Shown here piece by piece: positions 18,360-26,532 of a stretch of DNA of 32,911 nucleotides. Position numbers and translations under genes: made by a program. The notes below the pieces were generated by a model. It had not been told where the DNA came from. It did no database searches and saw nothing but the letters and a program-made list of their open reading frames with translations. Positions within the stretch are counted from its first letter, which is position 1; every line of letters starts with the position of its first letter. This DNA is from Corallococcus exercitus (GTDB lineage: Bacteria > Myxococcota > Myxococcia > Myxococcales > Myxococcaceae): positions 1 through 32,911 of the forward strand of contig NZ_RAVW01000046.1 of the NCBI RefSeq assembly GCF_003611585.1, given 5' to 3'.

Positions 18360-19415
18360 ATGAAGGCAACCGTGTTCCGGGGCACCCAGAAGCTGGGCGT
18401 GGAAGACGTCGAGAAGCCAAAGGCAGGCGCGGGCGAGGCCATTGTCCGGGTGACGCTCACCACCATCTGCGGCACCGACGTGCACATCCTGCGCGGCGAG
18501 TACCCGGTGAAGCCGGGCCTCACCGTGGGCCATGAGATGGTGGGCGTCATCGACGAACTGGGGCCGGGCGTGACGGGCTACCAGGTGGGGCAGCGCGTGC
18601 TGGTGGGCGCCATCACGCCGTGCGGCCAGTGCCGGGGCTGCCTCTCCGGGCACGCGTCCCAGTGCGGCCACGGCGAGGGCCTGGAGGCCATGGGCGGCTG
18701 GCGGCTGGGCAACACGATGAACGGCGTGCAGGCGGAGTACGTGCGCGTGCCCTTCGCGCAGGCGAACCTGGCCCCCATCCCGGACGAGCTGAAGGACGAG
18801 CAGGTGCTGCTGCTGGCGGACATCGCGTCCACCGGCTTCAGCGGCGCGGAGTCCGGCGGGGTGAAGATTGGGGACGCGGTGGTGGTGTTCGCGCAGGGGC
18901 CCATCGGGCTGTGCGCCACGGTGGGGGCGCGGCTCATGGGGGCGTCGCTGGTGATTGGCGTGGACGGGGACGAGGCGCGCCTGGCCATGGCGCGCAAGCT
19001 GGGCGCGGACGTGGTGCTCGACTTCCGCGACCAGGACGTGGTGGCGGAGGTGAAGCGGCTCACGGGCGGCGGCGTGGACGTGGCCATCGAGGCGCTGGGC
19101 ACGCAGCAGACCTTCGAGAGCGCGCTGCGCTCGCTCAACCCCGGCGGCACGCTGTCCAGCCTGGGCGTGTACTCCGGGAAGCTGCAGCTGCCCTACGACG
19201 CGTTCGCCGCGGGGCTGGGGGACCACCGCATCGTCACCACGCTCTGCCCGGGCGGCAAGGAGCGCATGCGGCGCCTGATGGAGGTGGTGCGCGCGAAGCG
19301 CGTGGACTTGACGCCGCTCTTCACCCACCGCTTCGCGCTCAAGGACATCCGCGACGCGTATGAGCTGTTCAGCCAGCGCAAGGACGGGGTGCTCAAGGTC
19401 GCCATCCGGCCTTGA
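18360..19415 (+). CDS. Zinc-dependent alcohol dehydrogenase (medium-chain, isopropanol-DH-like)
   Basis: 351 residues of the MDR family. Catalytic zinc ligands are C37 (ICGTD), H58/E59 (GHE) and D154 in ADIASTGFSGAE. That last motif matches the Asp-containing site of clostridial-type secondary alcohol dehydrogenases. The structural zinc site is complete (C88, C91, C94, C102), unlike the clostridial enzymes. The coenzyme motif GPIGLC is followed by GVDGDEARL; the Asp after the second strand favours NAD(H) over NADP(H). The likely reaction is interconversion of short primary or secondary alcohols with aldehydes or ketones, disposing of NADH when respiration is limited. AGGTGAGAC precedes the ATG. 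It is the last gene of the flavodoxin remnant-USP-ADH operon, followed by a weak hairpin and T-run. Confidence 0.92.
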   Translation: MKATVFRGTQKLGVEDVEKPKAGAGEAIVRVTLTTICGTDVHILRGEYPVKPGLTVGHEMVGVIDELGPGVTGYQVGQRVLVGAITPCGQCRGCLSGHASQCGHGEGLEAMGGWRLGNTMNGVQAEYVRVPFAQANLAPIPDELKDEQVLLLADIASTGFSGAESGGVKIGDAVVVFAQGPIGLCATVGARLMGASLVIGVDGDEARLAMARKLGADVVLDFRDQDVVAEVKRLTGGGVDVAIEALGTQQTFESALRSLNPGGTLSSLGVYSGKLQLPYDAFAAGLGDHRIVTTLCPGGKERMRRLMEVVRAKRVDLTPLFTHRFALKDIRDAYELFSQRKDGVLKVAIRP

Positions 19416-19418
19416 GCG

Positions 19419-19444
19419 GGCGGGCCCCCGCCAGCGACATTTTT
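19419..19444 (+). terminator. Possible weak intrinsic terminator after alcohol dehydrogenase
   Basis: GGCGG (19419-19423) and CCGCC (19428-19432) form a 5-bp all-GC stem with a 4-base loop, 3 bases after the stop codon. A run of five T (19440-19444) follows 7 bases later. The distance between stem and T-run is longer than usual, so activity is uncertain. Further down the same 111-base spacer is a small CCGCT-GGAA-AGCGG hairpin (19480-19493) with a GNRA-type loop, in the leader of the lipoprotein gene. Confidence 0.35.
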
Positions 19445-19526
19445 CGTCCCCCCCGGAATATGCGCGCGGCCCGGCGTACTCCGCTGGAAAGCGGCCGTCG
19501 CCGCTGCCTCGCTCAAGGGGACTCCC

Positions 19527-20825
19527 ATGGCGCAACACCTGCTTCGCTTCCCGCGTTTTCTCCCCTTCGTGGCGGCCTCCGTCCTGGCTGCCTGTGGCGG
19601 TTCGGAGGACGACCCCGGTGACGGCCCCGGGCCCGACGGGGCCTGCGTGCGGAACATCTCCGGCGACCTGACGGCCGCCACGACCTGGGAGCCGGGGGCG
19701 CAGCAGTGCACCTACGCAGTGACAGGGGTGGTGGAGGTGAGCGGGGCCCTCACGCTGGCGCCGGGCACGGTGGTGCGCTTCGGGCCGGACGCCGGCCTGC
19801 TCATCATGCCGACAGGGTCCCTCAACGCGGTGGGCACGGAGGCCGCGCCCATCACCTTCACCGGGACGACGGCCACGCCGGGGTCCTGGAAGGGGCTCGC
19901 GTTCAAGTCCAACAACCCCGCGAACGTGCTGGAGCACGTGGTCATCTCCTACGCGGGCAGTGAGAGCCCCTTCTGCTGTGACTTCTTCCATGGCCCCGGC
20001 GGCAGCCTGGAGGTCCGGGCCGCGGTGGTGGTGGGCTCCCAGCTCCAGGACTCCGTCAGCCAGGTGCGCATCGCGAACACCACGGTGGAGAAGAGCGGAA
20101 CGCTGGGCCTCTTCGCCTTCAACAAGGCGCGGCTGCCCGGCTTCTCGCGCAACCTCTTCCGGGGCAACCTGGGGGCGCCTGTCAGCGTGAGCCTGTCCAT
20201 CGCGAGCGCCCTGGACGCCACGACCGTCTATTCCGGAAACAGCGCCACCAGCCCGGTGGCCAACGGCGACAACACCGTCCACCTGCTGGCGGCGCCGGAG
20301 GCGGACACCGCCACGGCGCAGACGGTGCACAAGCTGGACGTGCCGTATGGCATCTCCACCGGCATCCCGGACACGACCGTGGAGTACGCGGGAGCGCTCA
20401 CCATCGAGCCGGGGGTGCGGCTCCATTTCGAGGCGATGTCGGGCCTGCGCATCACGCAGACGGGCTCGCTGGTGGCGCGGGGCACGGCGGCGGACCCCAT
20501 CGTGTTCACGGGCCGGACGGAGACGCCGGGCTACTGGAAGGGCATCTCCATCCGCTCCCTGGACGCGAGCAACGTCATCGCCCACGCGCGGGTGAGCCAC
20601 GGCGGCTCGGACCCCTTCTGCTGCGACGCCTTCACGAACACGGGCGACATCCAGGGCAACATCACCCTGGGTGGCAACTCGGGCCGGGGCCGGCTCCAGC
20701 TCACCGACTCGCTCGTGTCCCAGGGCACGGGCTGGGGCGTGTTCGTCTTCAAGGACTCCGCGTTCACCCAGAGCGCCAACACCTACGAAGGCAACACCGG
20801 CACCGTGGGCTACGCGGCCCCCTGA
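19527..20825 (+). CDS. Putative lipoprotein with duplicated beta-helix-like repeats and paired cysteines
   Basis: 432 residues. The N-terminus has basic/hydrophobic residues and a lipobox LAAC (C23), followed by an acidic Gly/Asp/Pro-rich linker (24-38), so it is probably anchored at the outer membrane. The rest is an internal duplication. Half 1 (about 72-155) contains [36 protein letters not shown] and SPFCCDFF (C150/C151). Half 2 (about 287-370) contains [36 protein letters not shown] and DPFCCDAF (C365/C366). The repeating short strands with Gly turns and N-x-G patterns look like a right-handed parallel beta-helix. I do not recognise a catalytic site and assign no function. ATG 19527 has AAGGGGA about 6 bases upstream. 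Confidence 0.8.
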   Translation: MAQHLLRFPRFLPFVAASVLAACGGSEDDPGDGPGPDGACVRNISGDLTAATTWEPGAQQCTYAVTGVVEVSGALTLAPGTVVRFGPDAGLLIMPTGSLNAVGTEAAPITFTGTTATPGSWKGLAFKSNNPANVLEHVVISYAGSESPFCCDFFHGPGGSLEVRAAVVVGSQLQDSVSQVRIANTTVEKSGTLGLFAFNKARLPGFSRNLFRGNLGAPVSVSLSIASALDATTVYSGNSATSPVANGDNTVHLLAAPEADTATAQTVHKLDVPYGISTGIPDTTVEYAGALTIEPGVRLHFEAMSGLRITQTGSLVARGTAADPIVFTGRTETPGYWKGISIRSLDASNVIAHARVSHGGSDPFCCDAFTNTGDIQGNITLGGNSGRGRLQLTDSLVSQGTGWGVFVFKDSAFTQSANTYEGNTGTVGYAAP

Positions 20826-20887
20826 CGCCGCGCCGCCGTGCAGCGACGTTGGGGTTTTGAACAATGCACGGTCAAGACACGACAGCC

Positions 20888-20926
20888 TGCACGCGCAATC
20901 ACATCCACACCCGGCCGGCGCGTGCA
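20888..20926 (+). repeat. 9-bp perfect inverted repeat in the rraA leader
   Basis: TGCACGCGC (20888-20896) and GCGCGTGCA (20918-20926) are exact complements around a 21-base loop. Another 3 bp (CAG/CTG) pair outside a 2-base mismatch. The right arm ends 11 bases before the rraA ATG, where no Shine-Dalgarno is present. It may be an mRNA leader hairpin or an operator; a terminator for the lipoprotein gene is less likely because no T-run follows. Confidence 0.4.
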
Positions 20927-20937
20927 TCCTGCGGTTC

Positions 20938-21435
20938 ATGAGCGACAGCCCTGACCTCAAGACCGCCGACCTCTGTGACGCCCACGCGGGGACTCCGCAC
21001 TTCCAGGTCGCCGAGCCTGGATTCCAGGACTACGGCGGACGCCGGAGCTTCTCCGGCCCCATCAGCACGGTGCGCGCGCCGGAGGACAACTCCCTGGTGC
21101 GCAAGGCCCTGGAGGAGCCCGGACAAGGCCGCGTGCTGGTGGTGGATGGCGGAGGCAGCCGCCGCTGCGCATTGGTGGGCGACGTGCTCGCGGCGCTGGG
21201 GCAGAAGAACGGCTGGGCGGGCGTGGTGGTGAACGGCTGCATCCGCGACGCGGAGGAAGTGGGCCGCACCGCCATCGGCGTGAAGGCGCTGGGCACGCAC
21301 CCGCTCAAGAGCGGCAAGCGCAACGAGGGCCAGCGCGACGTGGAGGTGCGCTTCGCGGGTGTCACCTTCATCCCCGGCCACCACCTCTACGCGGACGCGG
21401 ACGGCATCGTCACTTCGGAGAAGCCGCTGCGCTGA
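20938..21435 (+). CDS. rraA: RraA-family protein (RNase E inhibitor-like / HMG-CHA aldolase fold)
   Basis: 165 residues, the usual length for RraA. Diagnostic stretches are TADLCDAH near the start, [30 protein letters not shown] (with the conserved RD pair) and [21 protein letters not shown], which align with E. coli RraA throughout. E. coli RraA binds RNase E and lowers mRNA decay. The same fold with a G-D-x(20)-R-D site is also a divalent-metal 4-hydroxy-4-methyl-2-oxoglutarate/oxaloacetate aldolase, and the residues that match that site are kept here. Either activity is possible. I chose ATG 20938 because conservation starts right after it; there is no SD. The 3' end overlaps oxyR by 26 bases, tail to tail. 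Confidence 0.85.
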   Translation: MSDSPDLKTADLCDAHAGTPHFQVAEPGFQDYGGRRSFSGPISTVRAPEDNSLVRKALEEPGQGRVLVVDGGGSRRCALVGDVLAALGQKNGWAGVVVNGCIRDAEEVGRTAIGVKALGTHPLKSGKRNEGQRDVEVRFAGVTFIPGHHLYADADGIVTSEKPLR

Positions 21436-22354
21436 GCTTCGCCTTCCCCGCCCCGGGCCACACAGAGCGCAGCGTCCCCGCGATGGTGCGCAGCGCTTCC
21501 GCCCTCGGATGCCCCGGACGCCACGCCAGCGCGAGCGTCCTGCCGGGCCCCGGCGGCGCGAAGGGCCGCACCACCAGCTGCCCCTGCCGGTTCTCCATGC
21601 GCACCGCGAGCTGGGGCAGGAGCGTGACGCTGCCCGACGCCATCACCATCTGCGCGAGCGTCGTCAGGCTGGTGGCGCGAAAATCCACCTCGCGCGCGCC
21701 CACGCGCGTGCACAGGGCCAGCGTCTGGCTGCGAAAGCAGTGCCCGTCCTCCAGCAGCAGCACGTCCTCGTCGTCCAGGTCGGCCAGCCGCACCTGCTTC
21801 TTCTTCTCCAGCGGATGCCCCGGCGGCGCCGCGACGACGAAGGGGTCCTCCGCGATGACCTCGTGCTCCACCTTGAGCCCCAGCTCCGCGTCCACCGCGA
21901 GCAGCGCCGCGTCCAGCCGGCCCTCGTCCATGTCGCGCATCAGGAGCGCCGTCTTCTCCTCGCGCAGCCGCAGCTGGAGCTTCGGGTAGCGCTTCACCAG
22001 CGCGGGCACCACCTCCGGCAGCACGTAGGGCGCCACCGTGGGGATGGCCCCCAGGTGCAGCGGCCCCGCGAACGGATCTCCCATCCGCGCCGCGGCCTGG
22101 AGGATGTCGTCCGCTTCCGTGAGCACCCGCCGCGCCCGCGCCACCAGCTCCGTGCCCTGCGGCGTGAGCATCACGCGGCGCGCGTCCCGCTCGAACAGCT
22201 TCACGCCGAGCACCGACTCCAGCTGCTGAATCTGCGCGCTCAGGGCCGGCTGGGAGACGTGGCACCGCTCGGCCGCCCGCCGGAAGCCCAGCGTGTCCGC
22301 CACCGCCACCAGGTACTCCAGCTGCCGCAAGGTGATGTCGTTGAGCGAGGCCAT
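21410..22354 (-). CDS. oxyR: Hydrogen peroxide-sensing LysR regulator OxyR
   Basis: 314 residues. An N-terminal winged helix-turn-helix ([34 protein letters not shown] split over residues about 9-42) precedes a LysR substrate/redox domain. The redox pair is intact: C206 in [10 protein letters not shown] and C215 in TLALC, with the nine-residue spacing of E. coli C199/C208. Family knowledge: peroxide forms the disulfide and converts the tetramer to an activator. The ATG at 22354 has GGGAGG 5 bases upstream. It is divergent from katA with a recognisable OxyR operator in the 130-base spacer, so it should both activate katA and control itself. It overlaps the convergent rraA gene at its 3' end. 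Confidence 0.95.
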   Translation of the reverse strand: MASLNDITLRQLEYLVAVADTLGFRRAAERCHVSQPALSAQIQQLESVLGVKLFERDARRVMLTPQGTELVARARRVLTEADDILQAAARMGDPFAGPLHLGAIPTVAPYVLPEVVPALVKRYPKLQLRLREEKTALLMRDMDEGRLDAALLAVDAELGLKVEHEVIAEDPFVVAAPPGHPLEKKKQVRLADLDDEDVLLLEDGHCFRSQTLALCTRVGAREVDFRATSLTTLAQMVMASGSVTLLPQLAVRMENRQGQLVVRPFAPPGPGRTLALAWRPGHPRAEALRTIAGTLRSVWPGAGKAKLSAAASPK

Positions 22355-22370
22355 GGTCCTCCCTGGAACC

Positions 22371-22408
22371 GATAGCCCCTGCCTATCACTCCCATCCAAA
22401 CGATGTCT
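22371..22408. promoter_or_regulatory. OxyR operator between oxyR and katA
   Basis: The sequence reads ATAG-N7-CTAT-N7-ATCC-N7-GTCT. The first two quarter-sites (22372-22375 and 22383-22386) match the classical ATAG-N7-CTAT-N7-ATAG-N7-CTAT pattern for oxidised OxyR exactly. The third and fourth keep the spacing with two of four bases each. The first pair forms GATAG-N7-CTATC, a perfect dyad. It lies 17 bases upstream of oxyR's start codon and 77 upstream of katA's. Confidence 0.8.
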
Positions 22409-22437
22409 TGGCCCAATCAGTGGGACCTCTCTACCTT
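22408..22437 (+). promoter_or_regulatory. Candidate katA promoter
   Basis: TTGGCC (22408-22413), an 18-base spacer, then TACCTT (22432-22437) fit a loose TTGNNN/TANNNT housekeeping promoter. The -35 begins exactly where the OxyR site ends, which is the usual placement for an OxyR-activated promoter. The match is weak by itself; position is the main support. Confidence 0.4.
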
Positions 22438-22484
22438 TCCCCGCGTTGAAGTGCCCCTGAAGCCCCACGCAAAGGAAAGCGTCC

Positions 22485-23954
22485 ATGTCCCAGCGCCCCA
22501 CCCTGACGACCGAAGCGGGAGCCCCGGTCTCCGACAACCAGCACTCGCAGACGGCCGGCCCCAACGGTCCGGTGCTGCTGCAGGACCACCACCTGCTGGA
22601 GAAGCTGGCCCGCTTCAACCGCGAGCGCATCCCGGAGCGCGTGGTGCACGCGGTGGGCTCCGGCGTCTACGGCACCTTCGAGGTGACGCAGGACCTCACC
22701 CGCTTCACCCGCATGAAGGTCTTCAGCGCGGTGGGCAAGAAGACGGAAGCGTTCCTGCGCTTCTCCACCGTGGCGGGCTCCAAGGGCGCGCCGGACACCG
22801 CCCGCGACCCGCGCGGCTTCGCGGTGCGCTTCTACACGGAGGACGGCAACTGGGACCTCGTGGGCAACAACACGCCGGTGTTCTTCCTGCGCGACGGCAT
22901 CAAGTTCCCGGACTTCATCCACTCGCAGAAGTACGACCCGTACACGAACTGCCAGGAGCCGGACAACGTCTGGGACTTCTTCTCCCACTCGCCGGAGGCC
23001 ACGCACCAGTTCACCTGGCTCTTCGGGGACCGCGGCATCCCCGCGACGCTGCGGCACATGGATGGCTTCGGCTCGCACACCTTCCAGTGGGTGAACGCGA
23101 AGGGCGAGCGCTTCTGGGTGAAGTTCCACTTCAAGACGGACCAGGGCATCCGCACCCTCACCACGCAGGAGGCGGAAGTCGTGGGCGGCAAGGACCCGCA
23201 GCACCACCAGCGCGACCTGAACCAGGCCATCGACCGGGGCGAATTCCCCTCGTGGACGCTCAAGGTGCAGGTGATGCCGGAGGCGGACGCCGCGAACTAC
23301 CGCTTCAACCCCTTCGACCTCACCAAGGTGTGGCCGCACAAGGACTACCCGCTGATGGAGGTGGGCAAGCTCACGCTCAACCGCAACCCGGAGAACTTCT
23401 TCGCGGAGGTGGAGCAGGCGGCCCTGGACCCGGCGCACTTCGTGCCCGGCATCGGCCCGTCCCCGGACCGGATGCTCCAGGCGCGCCTGTTCGCGTACGG
23501 CGACGCGCACCGCTACCGGGTGGGCATCAACAGCACGCAGCTGCCGGTGAACTCCCCCAAGGGCGTGAAGGGCGGCGCACGCAACTACGGCCGTGACGGC
23601 GCCATGCGCTTCGATGGCAACGGCGGGCGCGGCCCCAACTACGAGCCCAACAGCTTCAATGGCCCCGCCCAGACGGACGAGGCCCCCGGCACGGGCTACG
23701 CGGTGAGCGGCCTGACGGGAACCTTCGTCCACGGCAAGCACGCGGAGGACACCGACTTCGTGCAGGCCGGCGCCCTCTACCGGCTGATGGACGAGGCGGC
23801 GAAGGCGCGGCTGGTGGAGAACATCTCCGGCAGCCTGGCGCAGGTGAGTCGTGAAGACATCATCACCCGGGCCATCGCCCACTTCCGCGCGGCGGACGAG
23901 GAGTATGGTTCTCGCATCGCCACCACCGTCCAGCAGAAGCGCCGCGCTCGCTAG
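22485..23954 (+). CDS. katA: Monofunctional heme catalase
   Basis: 489 residues, a small-subunit (clade 3-type) catalase. Visible catalytic parts: the distal His H55 in RIPERVVHAVGSG, the GNNTP loop with the catalytic Asn (127-131), RFSTVAGSKGAPDTARDPRGF, and the proximal heme ligand Tyr Y338 in RLFAYGDAHRYR. The N-terminus has TTEAGAPVSDNQHS and no signal peptide, so the enzyme is cytosolic. It decomposes H2O2 to water and oxygen. AAAGGAAAG lies shortly before the ATG. The gene is divergent from oxyR across the operator and 15 bases from the ankyrin gene downstream. This katA-ank arrangement is known from pseudomonads, where the ankyrin protein supports catalase activity. Confidence 0.97.
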   Translation: MSQRPTLTTEAGAPVSDNQHSQTAGPNGPVLLQDHHLLEKLARFNRERIPERVVHAVGSGVYGTFEVTQDLTRFTRMKVFSAVGKKTEAFLRFSTVAGSKGAPDTARDPRGFAVRFYTEDGNWDLVGNNTPVFFLRDGIKFPDFIHSQKYDPYTNCQEPDNVWDFFSHSPEATHQFTWLFGDRGIPATLRHMDGFGSHTFQWVNAKGERFWVKFHFKTDQGIRTLTTQEAEVVGGKDPQHHQRDLNQAIDRGEFPSWTLKVQVMPEADAANYRFNPFDLTKVWPHKDYPLMEVGKLTLNRNPENFFAEVEQAALDPAHFVPGIGPSPDRMLQARLFAYGDAHRYRVGINSTQLPVNSPKGVKGGARNYGRDGAMRFDGNGGRGPNYEPNSFNGPAQTDEAPGTGYAVSGLTGTFVHGKHAEDTDFVQAGALYRLMDEAAKARLVENISGSLAQVSREDIITRAIAHFRAADEEYGSRIATTVQQKRRAR

Positions 23955-23969
23955 GAAGGAACACCGACC

Positions 23970-24506
23970 ATGAGCCCCCCGAACGATCCGAAGAACGCTG
24001 CTCCGCCCTCCGCCGAGGATGCCGCCGTGATGGACTTCGTGAGGAGCGCCTTCGCGGTCGTCCGCTCGGGGGACGCCGGGAAGCTGCGCGAGCTGCTCGA
24101 CGCAGGGCTCCCCGTGGGGGTCCGCAACGAGCGGGGGGACTCGCTGCTGATGCTGGCCAGCTACCACGGCCACGTGGACGCGACGCGCCTCCTGCTGGAG
24201 CGCGGCGCGGATCCGGAGCAGCCCAACGACGCGGGCCAGACGCCCCTGGCCGGCGCGGCCTTCAAGGGCAACGAGGCCATCGCCACGGTGCTCCTGGACG
24301 CGGGCGCGAACGTGGATGGCGCGGGCCCGGATGGGCGCACGCCGCTCATGTTCGCGGCCATGTTCGACAAGGTGGAGATGATGGAGCTGCTCATCCAGCG
24401 CGGCGCGGACCACCGGGTCCGGGACGCGGACAAGCGCACCGCGCTGGACTATGCGCGGTCCATGGGCGCGGCGCGCGCGGCGGAACGGCTGGCGCCGAAG
24501 GCCTGA
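23970..24506 (+). CDS. Ankyrin-repeat protein, AnkB-like catalase partner
   Basis: 178 residues with about four ankyrin repeats from residue 30 to the end: GDAGKLRELLDAG, RGDSLLMLASYHGHVDATRLLLERGADP, AGQTPLAGAAFKGNEAIATVLLDAGANV, DGRTPLMFAAMF...LLIQRGADHRV, then a capping repeat KRTALDYARSMG. No signal peptide is present, so it should be cytosolic like the catalase next door; Pseudomonas AnkB is reported to be periplasmic. GGAAGGA precedes the ATG, and the 15-base gap to katA means one transcript. The likely role is to help catalase reach full activity (heme loading, assembly or protection). That is inferred from the pairing and from family knowledge. The stop lies 13 bases from the convergent transketolase stop. 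Confidence 0.9.
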   Translation: MSPPNDPKNAAPPSAEDAAVMDFVRSAFAVVRSGDAGKLRELLDAGLPVGVRNERGDSLLMLASYHGHVDATRLLLERGADPEQPNDAGQTPLAGAAFKGNEAIATVLLDAGANVDGAGPDGRTPLMFAAMFDKVEMMELLIQRGADHRVRDADKRTALDYARSMGAARAAERLAPKA

Positions 24507-24519
24507 GGCCCTCCGGGGC

Positions 24520-26418
24520 TCATGCGTTCGTGTGGCCCCAGGCGTTCTCGGACGGCCTGCGGTCCCCACCTCGGGCCGTCTCCTCCACCCACGAGGTGAC
24601 GGCTTCCACGATGTGCCCGGCGTCGATGCCGGCAGCGTCCAGCAGCTCCGCGGGCTTGCCGGAGCCGGGCATCTTCGTCACCGCGAGGCGCACCACGGTG
24701 GGCAGCTGTTCGCGCTCGCCGGTGAAGGCCTCCAGCACCGCGTCCGCCAGGCCCCCTTCCGCCCAGTGGTCCTCCACCACGAGGAGCCGGCCCTGGGTCT
24801 CGCGCGCGGCCTCGCGCAGCGTCTTCGCGTCCACCGGCTTCACGGAATACAGGTCGATGACGCGCACCGCGATGCCGTCCTTCTTCAAGAGCTCGTAGGC
24901 CTTGAGCGCTTCGTGCAGCGTGATGCCGGCGCCCACCACCGTCGCCACGTCGTGGTCGGACTGGCGCACCACCTTGCTGCCGCCAATGGGGAAGTCCTCC
25001 GTCGCGGGGTAGAGCACCGGCGTCTTCTCGCGCGTGCTTCGCAGGTAGGTGATGCCCTGGCGGTCCACCACCTGCGCCAGCAGCTTCGCGGTCTGGTTGG
25101 CGTCGCTCGGGTAGAGCACCGTGCTGCCGCCCACCGCGCGCATCATCGCCAGGTCCTCCAGCGCCATCTGCGACGGCCCGTCCTCGCCAATGGACACGCC
25201 CGCGTGGCTGCCGCACAGGTGCACCGTGGCGTTGGAGATGGCCGCCATGCGGACCTGGTCGTACGCGCGGGACAGGAAGGCCGCGAAGGTGCTGACGAAG
25301 ACCTTCTTGCCCAGCACCCCCAGGCCCACCGCGCTGGACACCATGTTCTGCTCCGCGATGAACATCTCGAAGTAGCGCTTCGGGTGCGCCTTCTGGAACT
25401 CGTTCGAGTACGTGGAGTTGGACACCTCCGCGTCCAGCGCAACCACCTCTGGCCGCGCGTTGCCCAGCGCCAGGAGCGCGTCGCCGTACGCCTTGCGCGT
25501 GGCCTCCTTCTGGCCGACCTCGTACGTGGGCAGCTTCAGCGGCGCCGCCTTGTCCTCCACGGTGGCCTTCAGCGCCTCCGGCTTCTTCACCTGGATGCGG
25601 ACGTTGCGCTCCCCGCCCAGCTCGCGGATGGCGTCCTTCGCCTTGTCCTCCGGCAGCGGCTTGCCGTGCCAGCCGTCCTGGTTGGCGATGAGCGAGGAGC
25701 CGTGCCCCTTCTCCGTCCGGCAGATGAGGCAGGTGGGCTGGCCCTTCTTCGCCTGCGCCTCTGCGAAGGCTCGGTCGATGGCGCCCAGGTCGTGGCCGTC
25801 CAGGGTGAGGGCGTTCCAGCCGAAAGCGCGGACGCGGGCCGCGTAGGCCTCCAGGTTCCAGCCCAGCTCCGTCTCCCGGCTCTGCCCCAGCCGGTTCACG
25901 TCGATGATGGCGCACAGGTTGTCGAGCCCGTAGTGGCTGGCCTTGTCGAACGCCTCCCACACGGAGCCCTCCGCCGTCTCGCTGTCGCCCATGAGCACGT
26001 ATGTGCGGAAGGGCAGCCCGTCCAGGCGCGCGCCCAGCGCCATGCCCACGCCCACCGCCAGGCCCTGCCCGAGCGAGCCGGTGGCCACGTCCACGAGCGG
26101 CAGCACGTGCGGGTTCGGGTGGCCCTCCAGGCGGCTGCCGAACTTGCGCAGGGTGAGCAATTCCGCGTCGTCGATGGCGCCCGCCGCCTTGAAGGCGGAG
26201 TAGAGGACCGGGCAGGCGTGCCCCTTGGAGAGCACGAAGCGGTCGTTGTTGGGGGCCTTGGGCTGCTGGAAGTCGAAGCGCAGGTACTTCTGGAAGAGCA
26301 CGGCCATGATGTCCGCCGCGGACATGGACGAGCTGGGGTGGCCCGAGCCCGCCGCCGTGGTGCAGCGGATGCTGTCGATGCGCAGCTGCGCCGCGAGGTC
26401 CGCCAAGGTGTCCGCCAT
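24520..26418 (-). CDS. tkt: Transketolase (short, animal-type)
   Basis: 632 residues. TPP domain 1 carries the metal/TPP stretch LMGDSETAEGSVWEA and INIDVNRLGQS-like IIDVNRLGQS. The pyrimidine-binding domain has the catalytic Glu E356 in FIAEQNMVSSAVGLG, and then SHAGVSIGEDGPSQMALEDLAMMR. The C-terminal transketolase domain ends about residue 610. Both the short length and wording such as FIAEQNMV and NRLGQS resemble animal TKT (about 623 residues), not the E. coli TktA type (about 663). It transfers two-carbon ketol units in the non-oxidative pentose phosphate pathway. ATG 26418 has GGAG 8 bases upstream. It is divergent from transaldolase and convergent with the ankyrin gene. Confidence 0.93.
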   Translation of the reverse strand: MADTLADLAAQLRIDSIRCTTAAGSGHPSSSMSAADIMAVLFQKYLRFDFQQPKAPNNDRFVLSKGHACPVLYSAFKAAGAIDDAELLTLRKFGSRLEGHPNPHVLPLVDVATGSLGQGLAVGVGMALGARLDGLPFRTYVLMGDSETAEGSVWEAFDKASHYGLDNLCAIIDVNRLGQSRETELGWNLEAYAARVRAFGWNALTLDGHDLGAIDRAFAEAQAKKGQPTCLICRTEKGHGSSLIANQDGWHGKPLPEDKAKDAIRELGGERNVRIQVKKPEALKATVEDKAAPLKLPTYEVGQKEATRKAYGDALLALGNARPEVVALDAEVSNSTYSNEFQKAHPKRYFEMFIAEQNMVSSAVGLGVLGKKVFVSTFAAFLSRAYDQVRMAAISNATVHLCGSHAGVSIGEDGPSQMALEDLAMMRAVGGSTVLYPSDANQTAKLLAQVVDRQGITYLRSTREKTPVLYPATEDFPIGGSKVVRQSDHDVATVVGAGITLHEALKAYELLKKDGIAVRVIDLYSVKPVDAKTLREAARETQGRLLVVEDHWAEGGLADAVLEAFTGEREQLPTVVRLAVTKMPGSGKPAELLDAAGIDAGHIVEAVTSWVEETARGGDRRPSENAWGHTNA

Positions 26419-26532
26419 CGTTTCGCTCCGGGTTGGGGGGACGAAGGGTGTGCCCCCGCTACTGTGTTGACTGCCCCGGCTTGCGAGAAGCGTCGCCCCC
26501 CGCTGGCCCTCGTCCCAGGCAGAATCCGCGAG

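Noticed and set aside
16749-20960. 1403-codon open frame on the minus strand
   Set aside because: It is antisense to the USP, alcohol dehydrogenase and lipoprotein genes; His/Arg-rich composition without motifs is typical of a GC-rich shadow frame.
26467-26472. TTGACT as a -35 box for transaldolase
   Set aside because: No acceptable -10 element occurs at 16-19 bases downstream on the plus strand.
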